The notes: generated by a model not told the origin, from the letters alone. Positions 9,652-18,602 are shown, counted from the first letter of the stretch. The stretch is DNA of 64,000 bases from Hyphomicrobium sp. (GCA_019751875.1 JAIEMV010000013.1:248001-312000); one strand, 5' to 3'. Program-made: numbers and translations.

Positions 9652-10023
9652 TCAATGCGATGTCATCTGCTGTCGCAGCTTTCGATCGAAGTTCGCAACT
9701 GCCGCGAGCAACGCTTCCCGCCGAACCGGCTTGGGTACGAATGGTGCTTTGCGCAATGGAAGCAGAAGCTCCCACTGTGAGTATCCTGAGACGACAATGA
9801 ACGGAATTGAACGTCGCTCGAGCGCCGTCGCGACCGGCGACACGCTCGATCCAGCGAGATTGGCGTCCAAAATGGCCAGATCACAGATCGGTCCATTACT
9901 GAGAATGCTGATTACTTCCTCAGCAGATGCTGCTGTTCCGACGATCGTGTGCCCCTCAGTTGTCAGAATATCAGAGATTTCGGCCGCAATTAAGTACTCG
10001 TCCTCAACGATGAGAATTCGCAT
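9652..10023 (-). CDS. Single-domain response regulator
   Basis: A receiver domain alone, 123 residues, with no output domain. It shows the acidic pair in VEDEYLIAAE near residues 7-9, the phospho-acceptor Asp in LAILDANLAG near residue 53, a Ser in VVSGYS near residue 80 (the Thr/Ser switch position) and the conserved Lys in FVPKPVR near residue 98. Such stand-alone receivers act as phosphate sinks or shuttles. In alphaproteobacteria several tune HWE-kinase and general stress pathways, but no partner kinase is adjacent. A weak GGAAC-N16-CATT sequence at 10072-10096 lies upstream and I do not rely on it. Confidence 0.88.
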   Translation of the reverse strand: MRILIVEDEYLIAAEISDILTTEGHTIVGTAASAEEVISILSNGPICDLAILDANLAGSSVSPVATALERRSIPFIVVSGYSQWELLLPLRKAPFVPKPVRREALLAAVANFDRKLRQQMTSH

Positions 10024-10118
10024 TCGCTCCGCCCCTTTAGCGCACTTCGCGCGTTTCTTCCGACATAGTCTAATGCGCTAGATCAGGGAGGGTTCCAGCT
10101 GGTCACTCTCTGTGTTGC

Positions 10119-11876
10119 CTAGACTGCCAGGCCTCCATCACGAATCAATTCGGTGAAGAGCCCTCCGCGTGTGGCCAGCTCTTCGTATGTGCCCATCTCG
10201 GCGATTTTGCCGTGGTCGAGGAGAATGATCTTGTCTGCGCCACGAATGGTCGAGAGACGATGAGCAATGACGAACGTTGTTCGCCCGGCACGCAGTCGAT
10301 CAAGGGCATCCTGGATGCGCATTTCGGTCGCAACATCGAGCGCAGACGTCGCCTCGTCCAGTATCAGGAGCGGAGCGTCTTTGAGAATGGCGCGCGCAAC
10401 AGCGATGCGCTGGCGCTCGCCCCCGGAAAGTCCCTGACCCCGATCACCAAGCACCGTTTCGAAGCCGTGCTCCTTACGAAGGATGAAATCTAGAGCGCCG
10501 GCGGTGCTGGCAGCTGCTTCGATTTCTGCCAAGCTTGCTCCAGGGCGTCCAATGGCAATGTTTTCTGCAATAGAGCGACTGAAGAGTGCCGGGTCTTGAA
10601 AGACAACGCCGATGGAGCCGCGCAAAGATGCCAGAGTGACCTCGCGGATGTCCTGTCCGTCAACGAGAATACGACCGGTCTCTGGATCATAGGCGCGGGT
10701 TAGCAGAGCCAAAGCCGTTGATTTTCCGGACCCTGTGGCGCCGACAAGGGCGACAGTTTCACCTGGTTCGGCTTCGAAACTAAGGCCGACGACACCGCCT
10801 GAACCACGGGGGTATCGAAAGGTGACATTATCGAACAATACGTGGCCTGCGCAAACCACCAGGGGCTTTGCGTTCGCCAATTCGACGATCTCAGGTCGCT
10901 CGTCCAAAATTGAAAAGAATTGGACGATCGTTGGCGCCTTCATGAAAAGGCCCATGAGAAAACTTGTCGTCTGATCCATGCGCGCGATAAGCAGAGTGGT
11001 GAATCCTATGAAGGCCACTATATCGCCGATGGAGGCCTGACCTTGCGACGAAAGAAGCGCGCCATAGGCGAATATTGCGACGATTGCGATAGATGAAGCA
11101 CCGCGCGTGAGCACCGATGACGCCGCCCACCAGTTCAGAACGGGATACTGAATCGCCAATAGTCGATCGAGAGATGATCGAACAGACCGCATCTCCAGGG
11201 TGACTGCGAGAAAGCTTTGCAACACGCTCACATTTCCAACGAGATCACTTGCGTGACCAGAAAAGCTCATGAATTGATCTTCGACTTTTGACTGCTCCGT
11301 TGATGTATTGGCGACGACGAGCAGGTTTACGCCGACGTATATTGCCACGACGGCGCCGAGCAAGAGAGAGAGGCGCCAGTTGAGATAGACGGCAATGGGG
11401 ATCAGGAAGACAAGGGCGGATATGTTTGAGATTTGTTCGCGGAACACCGGCAGCCATACACCGAAGAGGCACTCGCACCCTGTTGTCATCACGCGCATCA
11501 AACGTCCAGCCTGCGCTTTGGAGTGGAAGGATGCAGGAAGCGCCAAGACGTGACCTAGAAAGGTCTCCATGGCTGCAACTCGCCTGCGATGAGCCATGCG
11601 ATCAGCGACGACAGAAATCAGGAGGCCGCTAAAAAATGAAGATATACTGACCAGACCCCAAAGTATGACGAAGCTCAGCGAGTCTCGGCCCTGTGCCAGA
11701 GCATTCACTGCATTGCCGAATAGAAGAGGCTCGGCGACTTGGAGGGCACCGGATACGATGCCGGCGACCGTCAGCATGCCGGCAATGCGTTTTTCGGGAG
11801 CAAGGAGATCGAGGGTGCGAAGCAGTGCGCCTCGGAGTTCGGACGCAGCGCTACGTATGGGCGGCTGTGATGCCAT
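10119..11876 (-). CDS. ndvA: ABC exporter, NdvA/ChvA-like (cyclic beta-glucan export)
   Basis: Half-size ABC exporter with fused membrane and ATPase domains, 585 residues. The N-terminal half has about six membrane segments. Its opening (LDLLAPEKRIAGML, VADRMAHRRR, LPASFHSKAQAGRLMRVM, LFGVWLPVFRE) closely follows the NdvA/ChvA family, which exports cyclic beta-1,2-glucan to the periplasm. The ATPase domain has Walker A GATGSGKST near residue 375, signature LSGGERQRIAVARA, Walker B LLILDEATSALD and the switch His in VIAHRLST. No glucan synthase gene (ndvB/chvB) is in the window. Substrate is inferred from family resemblance only, and other lipid or peptide substrates remain possible. Confidence 0.85.
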   Translation of the reverse strand: MASQPPIRSAASELRGALLRTLDLLAPEKRIAGMLTVAGIVSGALQVAEPLLFGNAVNALAQGRDSLSFVILWGLVSISSFFSGLLISVVADRMAHRRRVAAMETFLGHVLALPASFHSKAQAGRLMRVMTTGCECLFGVWLPVFREQISNISALVFLIPIAVYLNWRLSLLLGAVVAIYVGVNLLVVANTSTEQSKVEDQFMSFSGHASDLVGNVSVLQSFLAVTLEMRSVRSSLDRLLAIQYPVLNWWAASSVLTRGASSIAIVAIFAYGALLSSQGQASIGDIVAFIGFTTLLIARMDQTTSFLMGLFMKAPTIVQFFSILDERPEIVELANAKPLVVCAGHVLFDNVTFRYPRGSGGVVGLSFEAEPGETVALVGATGSGKSTALALLTRAYDPETGRILVDGQDIREVTLASLRGSIGVVFQDPALFSRSIAENIAIGRPGASLAEIEAAASTAGALDFILRKEHGFETVLGDRGQGLSGGERQRIAVARAILKDAPLLILDEATSALDVATEMRIQDALDRLRAGRTTFVIAHRLSTIRGADKIILLDHGKIAEMGTYEELATRGGLFTELIRDGGLAV

Positions 11877-11934
11877 TGCTGGTTTTCATGCAAACCGAAA
11901 GCGGTGTGCCCGATTGCTCGGGCACACCGGTTGC

Positions 11935-12582
11935 TTACCAGTCGATGCAGCGGCGATAGCGATACCACCAGTAGCTACTGCCGGTCACGACGGCGCGGCG
12001 GTAGAGCCAGTCGCAATCACCGTAATAATAGCCGTCATAGAAGAAAAAGCCGAGTCCGGGTCCCCAGCCGTAGTGACGTCCGTGACGTCGGACATAGTTC
12101 CGGTCGTGGCGCCTGCCGTGGCGCGCACCATCTCGTCCACCACGGTCGCCACGGTTGAAATCACGACCTCCGCCCACACGCGGCCCGCGATCTACCTTAC
12201 CGTCGCCACCGCGATAGGCTCGGCCTCCGTCGCCTCCGCGCCGACCTTCAGTGCCACGAAATTCACCGCCGCGGCGACCACCGCCGTCCATGGAGCGACC
12301 ACCGCCGCCGTCGCCCCGAAACGCAGGTCCGCCACCGCCTGATCGGCCGCCGCCAAATCCGGGACCACCGCCCCCGCCACCACCTTGCGCCGCAGCACCT
12401 CCGCCTCCTCCTCCGCCCCCGCCGCCTCCCCCGCCACCACCTCTCCCTCCTCCGCCTCCGCCACCATCACGCTGGGCGAGAACAAAGGAGCCATCTGGTG
12501 CAGCGGTGGGAGACTGCGCGGCGGCGGGTGTGAGCAGCAAGACACCCGCTGCGATGGCCGATATCGCCAAATTGTGATTCAT
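11935..12582 (-). CDS. Secreted glycine-rich protein
   Basis: Exported 215-residue low-complexity protein. AGGAGG lies 7 bases before the ATG at 12582, which decides the start over the GTG at 12585. A signal peptide ends near PAAAQS. Then come a run of about 35 residues that are almost all Gly, a long Gly/Arg/Asp region (RGGDGG, RGGDGK, DRGGRDG), and a compact aromatic C-terminus (GFFFYDGYYYGDCDW, WWYRYRRCIDW) with two Cys. Such proteins are common in Hyphomicrobiales envelopes but have no known role. A GGAAC-N17-AGTT sequence at 12680-12705 on this strand may be a weak stress-type promoter. Confidence 0.7.
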   Translation of the reverse strand: MNHNLAISAIAAGVLLLTPAAAQSPTAAPDGSFVLAQRDGGGGGGGRGGGGGGGGGGGGGGGAAAQGGGGGGGPGFGGGRSGGGGPAFRGDGGGGRSMDGGGRRGGEFRGTEGRRGGDGGRAYRGGDGKVDRGPRVGGGRDFNRGDRGGRDGARHGRRHDRNYVRRHGRHYGWGPGLGFFFYDGYYYGDCDWLYRRAVVTGSSYWWYRYRRCIDW

Positions 12583-12780
12583 CACTTTTCCTCCTGATCA
12601 TCTGTCTTTTTTGTTTTGCGTTCCACATCCGCTGACGGTCGCTGAGAGCGATCGGCTTCGGCTGGAAACCTGCAACGGTAACTGTGCGAAGATCGGGTTT
12701 GTTCCGGTCGTGAGGCAAGTCACGCCGCATCCGCAGCATCTTGAACTCGACCAGGCGGATCGTTTGCGAAGCGGCACAGC

Positions 12781-13350
12781 TTACTTGCGGATGCCTTCGA
12801 CGTGAAACTCGAGCTCCACCGTTTTTGCGGCAGGGCCTAGTTCCCTGATGATGCCGAATTCAGACAACACGAGCTCAGTTTTGCCAGTAAAACCGTGCCT
12901 AAATCCACCCCATGGGTCCGCGCCGCCTCCGATGTACGCGGCGGTGATCGCGACAGGTCTTGTGATTCCGCGCAGTGTGAACTCGCCCGCGATGACAGCT
13001 TTGCCGTTGCCGTCGGCTGTCACGGACTTACTGACGAACGTTGCCTGAGGGAAAGTGGCCACATCGAGAAAGTCGGCGCCGCGGAGATGCTTGTCGCGCT
13101 CAGCATGATTTGAGTTCACGCTCTTGGTGTCGATGGTGACCGAAATGCCGGAGGCCGAGGGGTTCGTTTCATCGTAGCGGAATGTTCCAGAGAAGGTGTC
13201 GAAGCGGCCCGTCAGCCAGCTGAACCCAAGATGCTGGACACGGAAATTAATTGAGGCGTGGCCGCCCTTCGTATCGATCACGTATTCGGCGGCTGAAGCG
13301 CTCATTGCGCTGAGCGCACAGATGACCAGGCAAAGTCCGCGAAGCATCAT
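12781..13350 (-). CDS. YceI family periplasmic protein
   Basis: Secreted lipocalin-like beta-barrel of the YceI family, which binds isoprenoid chains such as ubiquinone precursors. A signal peptide (to about residue 20, MSASAAEY) precedes the typical sequence YVIDTKGGHASINFRVQHLGFSWLTG, cut here only by spacing. Further family blocks are GTFRYDE, ADFLDVATFPQATF, GEFTLRGITRPV and a closing beta strand. An AAGGAG ribosome-binding sequence precedes ATGATG at 13350. The start overlaps the stop of the cytochrome b561 gene by 4 bases, so the two are co-translated. YceI-b561 pairs are common and suggest redox handling of a quinone-like lipid. Confidence 0.92.
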   Translation of the reverse strand: MMLRGLCLVICALSAMSASAAEYVIDTKGGHASINFRVQHLGFSWLTGRFDTFSGTFRYDETNPSASGISVTIDTKSVNSNHAERDKHLRGADFLDVATFPQATFVSKSVTADGNGKAVIAGEFTLRGITRPVAITAAYIGGGADPWGGFRHGFTGKTELVLSEFGIIRELGPAAKTVELEFHVEGIRK

Positions 13351-13970
13351 TGTGCGTCACTCCTTCGATCAAGGGACAGCGGGTGATCAAGAGGCAGGGG
13401 GCGATCAAGATGCAGCGAGAGTTTGGAACTCCGAGGCTGCGCTCTGTGGTGTGCGAGAGCGTGCCTAATCGCAGCGGATGCATGGAGTGCCGTGAGCCCC
13501 ATCAGGCCATATGCGATCCAGCGGTGAAGCGGTCCCGCTGCGTCGGAGAGGCTCTTGTTCTGCATAAGGGCTGGCACTTCAAACCAGCCGAAGACATCAA
13601 TGGGCCGACCGTCGGCAGTTGAAATGAGATAGCCGCTCAGCATGAGACACAGCAGCAGCGGATAGAAGGCGAAGTGCACGATCCGTGATGCTTTGAGTTC
13701 GAAGGGGGTGAGGCCGGGGCGCACCGGCTTGATGCTGGTGAGGCGCCAGGCGATGCGCAGGAGCAGCGCAAACAGAATGACCATTCCGGTACTGCGATGA
13801 AGGGCGGGGGCGCGCGTGTAGTAGTAGTCGTAGTAGTCGAGGCGAACCATCCACCAGCCCATAGCGAACAGCGCAATTATCCCCGCCGCCATGCCCCAAT
13901 GCAAACTTTGCGAAACGAGCCCGTAACGCGAGGAGTTATCCCTGATCAACAACAAACCGCATTCTCCCAC
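13347..13970 (-). CDS. Cytochrome b561 family membrane protein
   Basis: Four-helix haem b protein of the bacterial b561 type, likely a quinol-linked periplasm-facing electron carrier. Conserved His are visible in SQSLHWGMAAG (helix 1), APALHRSTGM (helix 2), and LHRWIAYGLMGLTALHASAAIRHALAHH (helix 4). The start is unclear: the longest frame uses GTG at 13970 and several TTG codons follow before RYGLVSQSLHW, where family members usually begin within 15 residues. The C-terminal 35 residues are encoded by three 18-base repeats and look like a recent low-complexity extension. Overlap with the YceI gene implies an operon. Confidence 0.88.
   Translation of the reverse strand: MGECGLLLIRDNSSRYGLVSQSLHWGMAAGIIALFAMGWWMVRLDYYDYYYTRAPALHRSTGMVILFALLLRIAWRLTSIKPVRPGLTPFELKASRIVHFAFYPLLLCLMLSGYLISTADGRPIDVFGWFEVPALMQNKSLSDAAGPLHRWIAYGLMGLTALHASAAIRHALAHHRAQPRSSKLSLHLDRPLPLDHPLSLDRRSDAQ
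13367..13420. repeat. Three tandem 18-base repeats inside the b561 gene end
   Basis: Units at 13367-13384, 13385-13402 and 13403-13420 all begin gatcaag and share a -CAG- core, with several differences between copies. They encode the repeated tail (D-R-P-L-P-L-D-H-P-L-S-L-D-R in protein sense) of the cytochrome b561 protein, and the unit length keeps the frame. Confidence 0.75.
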
Positions 13971-14089
13971 GGTGTGCGCCCATGAGGATAACTTTTGATC
14001 AGGATCGCGGCCATATGGCGGCGTAATCGCTGTATTTTCGACAAATCAAAAAATTACAATTGCGCTTCATAAGTAAATTGGAGAGCAAA

Positions 14090-14677
14090 ATGAAAACTAC
14101 TCCGAATGCGATGCTTTCAATCGCGATGCTGGCATCGGCAATCGCGCTGGCTCCCGCTGTGCAGGCCGAGAGCTACGTCTTCAACAGCCGAAAGAGCGAA
14201 GTGCGATTTACCTATGCCATGGGAGTTCTGACACAGCGCGGCCGGTTCAGTCAGGTGGAGGGCGATCTGCAGTTCGACGAGCGTGCACCCGAAAAGAGCC
14301 GCGTATTTGCGAAGATCGCAACAGCGAGCATCGAAACCGGTCAGCCGATTGTCGATGACGAGTTGAAGGGCGCTAACTTCTTCAATGCCAAAGCATCTCC
14401 GACGGTCACGTTTCGGAGCCAATCCGTGAAGCCAATCGCACCTGATGCGGCGCTCATTACGGGTGATATAACGGTCAATGGGATCACAAAGCCCGTCACG
14501 CTCGATGTGAAGGTGACGGCCCACGAGGACCCTGCGCTCAAGTATAGCAAAGGCAGCAAGAAGTTCGTCGGTACGACCAAGATCTCCCGAAGTGCCTTCA
14601 AGATGGATTCTTACCCCGATATGGTCGGCGACGAGATCGCGATTGAGATCGATGCAATCGTTCGCCCAAAGAAGTAG
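14090..14677 (+). CDS. YceI family periplasmic protein, second copy
   Basis: A second YceI protein, divergent from the b561-YceI pair. The ATG at 14090 has GGAG upstream and gives a signal peptide (MKTTPNAML, then a hydrophobic stretch to AVQAES). The mature part follows the family: YVFNSRKSEVRFTYAMGVLTQRGRF, LQFDERAPEKS, LKGANFFNAKASPTVTF, GDITVNGITKPVTL. It differs widely from the copy at 12781-13350, so this is an old duplication or a separate acquisition. The upstream region is AT-rich and contains a 10-base palindrome gccatatggc at 14010-14019. The gene converges on the outer-membrane gene ending at 14703. Confidence 0.92.
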   Translation: MKTTPNAMLSIAMLASAIALAPAVQAESYVFNSRKSEVRFTYAMGVLTQRGRFSQVEGDLQFDERAPEKSRVFAKIATASIETGQPIVDDELKGANFFNAKASPTVTFRSQSVKPIAPDAALITGDITVNGITKPVTLDVKVTAHEDPALKYSKGSKKFVGTTKISRSAFKMDSYPDMVGDEIAIEIDAIVRPKK

Positions 14678-14702
14678 GCGTCCCCTGACGACATGTCGGG
14701 GA

Positions 14703-16331
14703 CTAGAACTTGCGGCGCAATTCGGTTCGGATGCCGAAGTTATCTTCGGCATCCTCAAGGATCTGATAGGTGGCGTCGGCGCGAAAGAGCCAGGCGCGGT
14801 CGAGTGGGATCTGATAGCGCGCGCCTAGAGCATACTGCGCATTCTTCGCGCCAATGCCGTCGTCTTCGAAGGGCTGGACCATGGCGGCCTCGACGACGAT
14901 CTGCTGATCGAGATTGAATAGGTATTGCAGGCCGATCGCTCCTCCCCAGGCATTTGACGCGGTGTCGTCGAGCTTTGGGTAGCCCGTCAGCGCATCCGTT
15001 TCGAAATTGATCCCGACGTTCTTGAGAATGCCTGCTCCATTTCCGTCCACCAGAGGCCGGGGGTTGTCGAAGCCGATGAAGAAGTTGGCGTAAGGGAGCA
15101 GCGTGCTCGGCAGCCCCGTGATCAAGCTGTTTTCGGAAATGACAGCATAGCCATCCTCGCCATCGTTGCCGAAGTTTGCAAAGACCCGTGTGGAGTTCGA
15201 CACGGTGTTTGCGTAGCGCCGTGTGTATGCGGCGGTGAGGTAATGTTCGAGCAGTCCATCTGCTTCGTTGGTACCCTGGACCATGCCGTAGCCTGCCTCG
15301 ACGTAGCCGCTGAAGGCATCGATGAAGGTGGTGACGCCGTAGAGATTGGCGTTGTCGTTATCGGGTTTTCCGTTGGCGCCGAGCACATTCGCGTTGTCGA
15401 TGTTGTCGAACGCGGCAAAGAATGTGACGTCGTAGTTTGCAAGTCCGAGAGTGGCCATATTTTTTGCGGGCAAGGTGACAGCGCCGCCGAGGATGGCATC
15501 ATTGGCCCAGATCCCATTCTGCAGAAACAACGGGTAGAGGCCGACGACGAAGGGAAGATCGAAGCTGGCCGGGGTTCCGGAAAAGCCAGAGTAGAGCGAT
15601 CCCACATCGCCTTCGAAGAAGAGTGTTTGAGGCAGTGGGTCGAATTCGTCGTTGAACTGGCCATTGCCATCGCCGGTACCGAATTCAAAGCGGGTGAATG
15701 CGACGTTGCCCTGTTGCAGCGGCGTGAAGAAGGCGTGGATCCGTTCGGTTCCTGTGATCTTGAAATCAACGTCGAGGTTCAAGCGGGTAGCAATCTGGGC
15801 GATGTCCTTGCCGTTGTTCCTATTGTAGGCGACGGCGGTGCGCCAATCGCCATAGACGGCCAGCCCAGGGAGCAGCGGATTGAGTTTGCCGAGGACGGTG
15901 CTGCTTTCATCGTACATTCCCGACGTGTACTGCTCGCGCCCGATCTCGAGGAGTGGACGGGGTGGCTCGACAGCACTTTTGCCGCCATAGATTTCGGCCT
16001 GCTCTTGCGCGTCGTAGGCCGTGTCGTACGTGGGGCCGTCGCGGAAAGCTGCGTTGACAAGTTTGTCCTCCTTGTGAGACGCGGCGTCTGTTTTTGATGT
16101 GGTCTCTGCTTTCGAACTTGTCTCGGTGGCGTCGATGGCTTCGTCTATCGGGCCGCGGACATGTGTTTTGGCAATCCAGGTCTCGTTCGCGTTGGGCTGT
16201 TGTGCGCTGACTGTCGTCGATGGTTCTGCCGTTGAAGCGGACATTCCGATGTATCCGCTGGTCACGATAGCCGCGACCCCAAGTGTGGTCTTGGCATAGG
16301 CGAGGCTTGCCGCGGTCGCATTCCGGGTCAT
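14703..16331 (-). CDS. Predicted outer-membrane beta-barrel protein of the multihaem cluster
   Basis: Predicted 542-residue barrel with no named family that I recognise. The ATG at 16331 is chosen because GGAG lies 7 bases before it; an ATG two codons earlier is too close. A signal peptide (to about residue 32) precedes a roughly 100-residue Thr/Ser/Ala/Lys spacer. After that come many alternating aromatic strands separated by Asp/Asn/Gly-rich loops, ending in RTELRRKF. A terminal Phe is the usual signal for outer-membrane insertion. It has no CXXCH or CXXC motif, so it does not match MtrB-type porins by cysteine pattern. It follows the pentaheme gene on the same strand with a stem-loop between them, suggesting joint transcription with attenuation. 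Confidence 0.7.
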   Translation of the reverse strand: MTRNATAASLAYAKTTLGVAAIVTSGYIGMSASTAEPSTTVSAQQPNANETWIAKTHVRGPIDEAIDATETSSKAETTSKTDAASHKEDKLVNAAFRDGPTYDTAYDAQEQAEIYGGKSAVEPPRPLLEIGREQYTSGMYDESSTVLGKLNPLLPGLAVYGDWRTAVAYNRNNGKDIAQIATRLNLDVDFKITGTERIHAFFTPLQQGNVAFTRFEFGTGDGNGQFNDEFDPLPQTLFFEGDVGSLYSGFSGTPASFDLPFVVGLYPLFLQNGIWANDAILGGAVTLPAKNMATLGLANYDVTFFAAFDNIDNANVLGANGKPDNDNANLYGVTTFIDAFSGYVEAGYGMVQGTNEADGLLEHYLTAAYTRRYANTVSNSTRVFANFGNDGEDGYAVISENSLITGLPSTLLPYANFFIGFDNPRPLVDGNGAGILKNVGINFETDALTGYPKLDDTASNAWGGAIGLQYLFNLDQQIVVEAAMVQPFEDDGIGAKNAQYALGARYQIPLDRAWLFRADATYQILEDAEDNFGIRTELRRKF

Positions 16332-16414
16332 ACGCATGCTCCAGGTGGTGCGGCTGATCCCGTCAGAATCTTGCCGACGCAGTCGAACGTGTGATGGAGG
16401 CTTCGGACCCGCCT

Positions 16415-16440
16415 GATGGGACGCACGAGCGCGTCCCATC
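16415..16440 (-). repeat. Stem-loop between the pentaheme and barrel genes
   Basis: The arms 16415-16424 (gatgggacgc) and 16431-16440 (gcgtcccatc) are perfect complements around a 6-base loop, and cttcgg at 16401-16406 can pair outside with ccgaag at 16440-16445. It lies 24 bases after the pentaheme stop. No T run follows on the minus strand, so it may stabilise or attenuate mRNA instead of ending it. Confidence 0.55.
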
Positions 16441-16464
16441 CGAAGTTGCTCTTGGTGTGCGGCG

Positions 16465-18291
16465 TTAGTTTCTGACGTCGATGTCCACCGCGTAGGCGTG
16501 AAAATTCATGATGCGCTCGTTCATGCTCTGCTCCATCGCCTTGGTCGCGCCCACGAAGCGCATGAAATAAATTGGCTCGGCTCGGCTGCGCATGCGGAAG
16601 GCGAGTTTGTATTTTCCAGCTTTCTTGATCAGGGCTCCGGGCACCTTATAGCTGGCAACCTTCTCCGCGAGCGGGGCGAGGGAATGGTTTTCCATGCGCA
16701 CGAGCGGCGGGTGGTTGAGGACGGATGTCGGAATTCCCGGCGGGCGCAGATGCGGCAGAGGGTCGATGTCGAAGTTCACCGGGAGGTACATCTCGCGGTC
16801 GGTCCCCTTGACGTTCGTTGTCAGGAACTTGGTCTGGAAATTGACGAGTTGCTGATCGGTGGCGATACGTCCGGCGGCGACGTCGAGGCTATGCAAATCG
16901 GCCATGTCGCCATTGCTGTCGACATAACCGGACTCCCAGATGTTCTGACCATCGGGGTCTACGAGGGCGACGTTCACCCAGAGCTGCGGCTGGGCGCCCA
17001 GAGAACCGGAAGGCAGATTGTGGCCCTTGTTCGTGTTCTTGATCCGATATGAGAAGGCGAGGTCGCCGCCGATCCGCGGTGTGCCATCAATGAAGGGGCC
17101 ATCGATTTTGCTCGAGTTCTCCATGACCTGCCTTCTGATGCGGTCGCGCTCGTCGAGCTTGGCAAGGTTTTCATCGATGATCAGGCGCGCTTCCTCGCGG
17201 TCGAGCGCATCGGCCCAGCGTTTGGGAAAGGTCACCTTGAGCTTGCCGGCCGCGACCTTGTCCTCGAACTTGGTCGTTCCCCAGCCCGCACGCCAATCGA
17301 ACTGCAGCCAATCCTCGATGCTGATGTCCTTCGCCTTGATGTTGTGCGGGAAGACGCCGGGGTGCGCGATTGAATAGCCGGGACCGATGAAGCGATGATT
17401 GGCGTGCTTGCGTCCGGGGTTGATTTCCTTGCCGCCGACGATCGCGGATGGCGCTTTGGCATATCCTTGGGGCTTACCTGGGACTTTGCCCATGTGGCAA
17501 TCTTGGCAAGAGATACCCTCTTTGCGCGCGGGGCTGTCGCGGTACTGATCCCAGACGATCTCGAGCTTGATGCCGAGGTTCACGGCGACCTGGTGGCAGC
17601 TGACGCAGAACTCGGATTTGCTGATCTGGTCGTTGGTGATCATGCCTGTGTGAATCTGGTTGCCGCGCTCCTTCTCGCTGGTGGCGACCGTGTAGGTGTC
17701 CTTCTTGGCGATGACGTCCTTGATGACGCTTTGTTCGCCGCTGCCGTAAACGGGATCGAAGATTTTGCCCGGCTCGATGCGGCGCTCGCCGTTGACCTTG
17801 CCGTATTGCTCCTTGACGCGGTGGCAGGTGATGCAGGTGACGCCTTCGCGTGAGATCGGGCTGCGCTCCCAGAGCGGCGCGTCCCGCTTCTCGCCGAGCT
17901 GCGTGCCTGCCTGCTGGTGGCAGCGGACGCAAAAGGTGCCAACCGTGCCCTGAGTGAGTTCCTGAAATTTCTGCTCGAATTTGTGGAACATCGGCGAGAT
18001 TGATGCGTAGGCGTGGTTGGATGACGACCACTCATCATAGATCTGCTTGTGGCACTCGCCGCATTGGGAGGCGGTCGGGTAGAGCTCTTCATCACTGGCA
18101 GCAATCGCCTTTGCCAGCGTCGTGGCTGCCTCTTTCTGCGATTGAGGAGACGGGGTGGATTTTGTGATTTCCGCTGCCGAAAGTGCGGGTTTGTTTGGTG
18201 CCTGATTGGCATTCACGGACGAAATGAACGCGCATCCCCACACGGCAAAAATTGCTTGGACCAGTGCCCATTGTTTCGCGGCGTTTTTCAT
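16465..18291 (-). CDS. Periplasmic pentaheme cytochrome c
   Basis: Secreted electron-transfer protein with five CXXCH sites at residues 77-81 (CGECH), 121-125 (CVRCH), 153-157 (CITCH), 229-233 (CVSCH) and 262-266 (CQDCH). All lie in the first half. The signal peptide ends near SVNANQ. The first site sits in SQCGECHKQIYDEWSSSNHAYAS, which resembles the cytochrome c554-type pattern where a downstream His is a distal ligand. Other candidate ligands are H93, H103, H214, H296, H299, H310 and H316. The C-terminal 290 residues have no haem site and look beta-rich, perhaps a docking or catalytic domain. Total length is 608 residues. It could be a reductase, oxidase or carrier, and the sequence does not decide. 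Confidence 0.85.
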   Translation of the reverse strand: MKNAAKQWALVQAIFAVWGCAFISSVNANQAPNKPALSAAEITKSTPSPQSQKEAATTLAKAIAASDEELYPTASQCGECHKQIYDEWSSSNHAYASISPMFHKFEQKFQELTQGTVGTFCVRCHQQAGTQLGEKRDAPLWERSPISREGVTCITCHRVKEQYGKVNGERRIEPGKIFDPVYGSGEQSVIKDVIAKKDTYTVATSEKERGNQIHTGMITNDQISKSEFCVSCHQVAVNLGIKLEIVWDQYRDSPARKEGISCQDCHMGKVPGKPQGYAKAPSAIVGGKEINPGRKHANHRFIGPGYSIAHPGVFPHNIKAKDISIEDWLQFDWRAGWGTTKFEDKVAAGKLKVTFPKRWADALDREEARLIIDENLAKLDERDRIRRQVMENSSKIDGPFIDGTPRIGGDLAFSYRIKNTNKGHNLPSGSLGAQPQLWVNVALVDPDGQNIWESGYVDSNGDMADLHSLDVAAGRIATDQQLVNFQTKFLTTNVKGTDREMYLPVNFDIDPLPHLRPPGIPTSVLNHPPLVRMENHSLAPLAEKVASYKVPGALIKKAGKYKLAFRMRSRAEPIYFMRFVGATKAMEQSMNERIMNFHAYAVDIDVRN

Positions 18292-18602
18292 TGCGAAGGC
18301 TCTTTTCAGCGGCGATCCATTCGATTTCAGACGAGCACAAACGGCACTTCTAAGGCTTGGCTTTCGAAATCAAGAAGCAGGTTTTCATCCGGAAATGGGC
18401 TACGATGTGGCGAAATGATTATGCATTTTCGAGTTCAAAATAGCTTTGCGTCGATTGCATCAATAGCGATCAAACATGCTTAGGCTTTGCTTTGGTGATA
18501 TGCTCTAAAATCGAAAAATGAGCGGACATTCTCTCGCCATTTTGGTGCCGGTAATCAAAATTCGTTGAATTCAAACGTTGCCCTCAACAGAAGGATGACG
18601 CG
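18292..18602. promoter_or_regulatory. Divergent control region of the multihaem cluster
   Basis: This 311-base gap separates the minus-strand pentaheme gene from the plus-strand reductase operon. It is clearly more AT-rich than its surroundings between about 18400 and 18570, as expected for promoters. I found no GGAAC-type stress promoter, no complete FNR box and no open frame I would support. A plausible ribosome-binding sequence (aagga) precedes the GTG at 18603. Confidence 0.45.

Noticed and set aside
12251-12577. A proline-rich frame opposite the glycine-rich protein
   Set aside because: Poly-Gly codons read as poly-Pro on the other strand; the glycine-rich gene has the ribosome-binding site and signal peptide.
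13994-14010. A possible FNR/Anr box (TTGAT-N4-ATC..) upstream of the second YceI gene
   Set aside because: The right half is only three of five bases and the site is isolated, so chance is likely.
15243-16097. A 284-codon frame opposite the barrel gene
   Set aside because: Shadow of the minus-strand gene, which has a signal peptide, barrel pattern and terminal Phe. The shadow has none of these.
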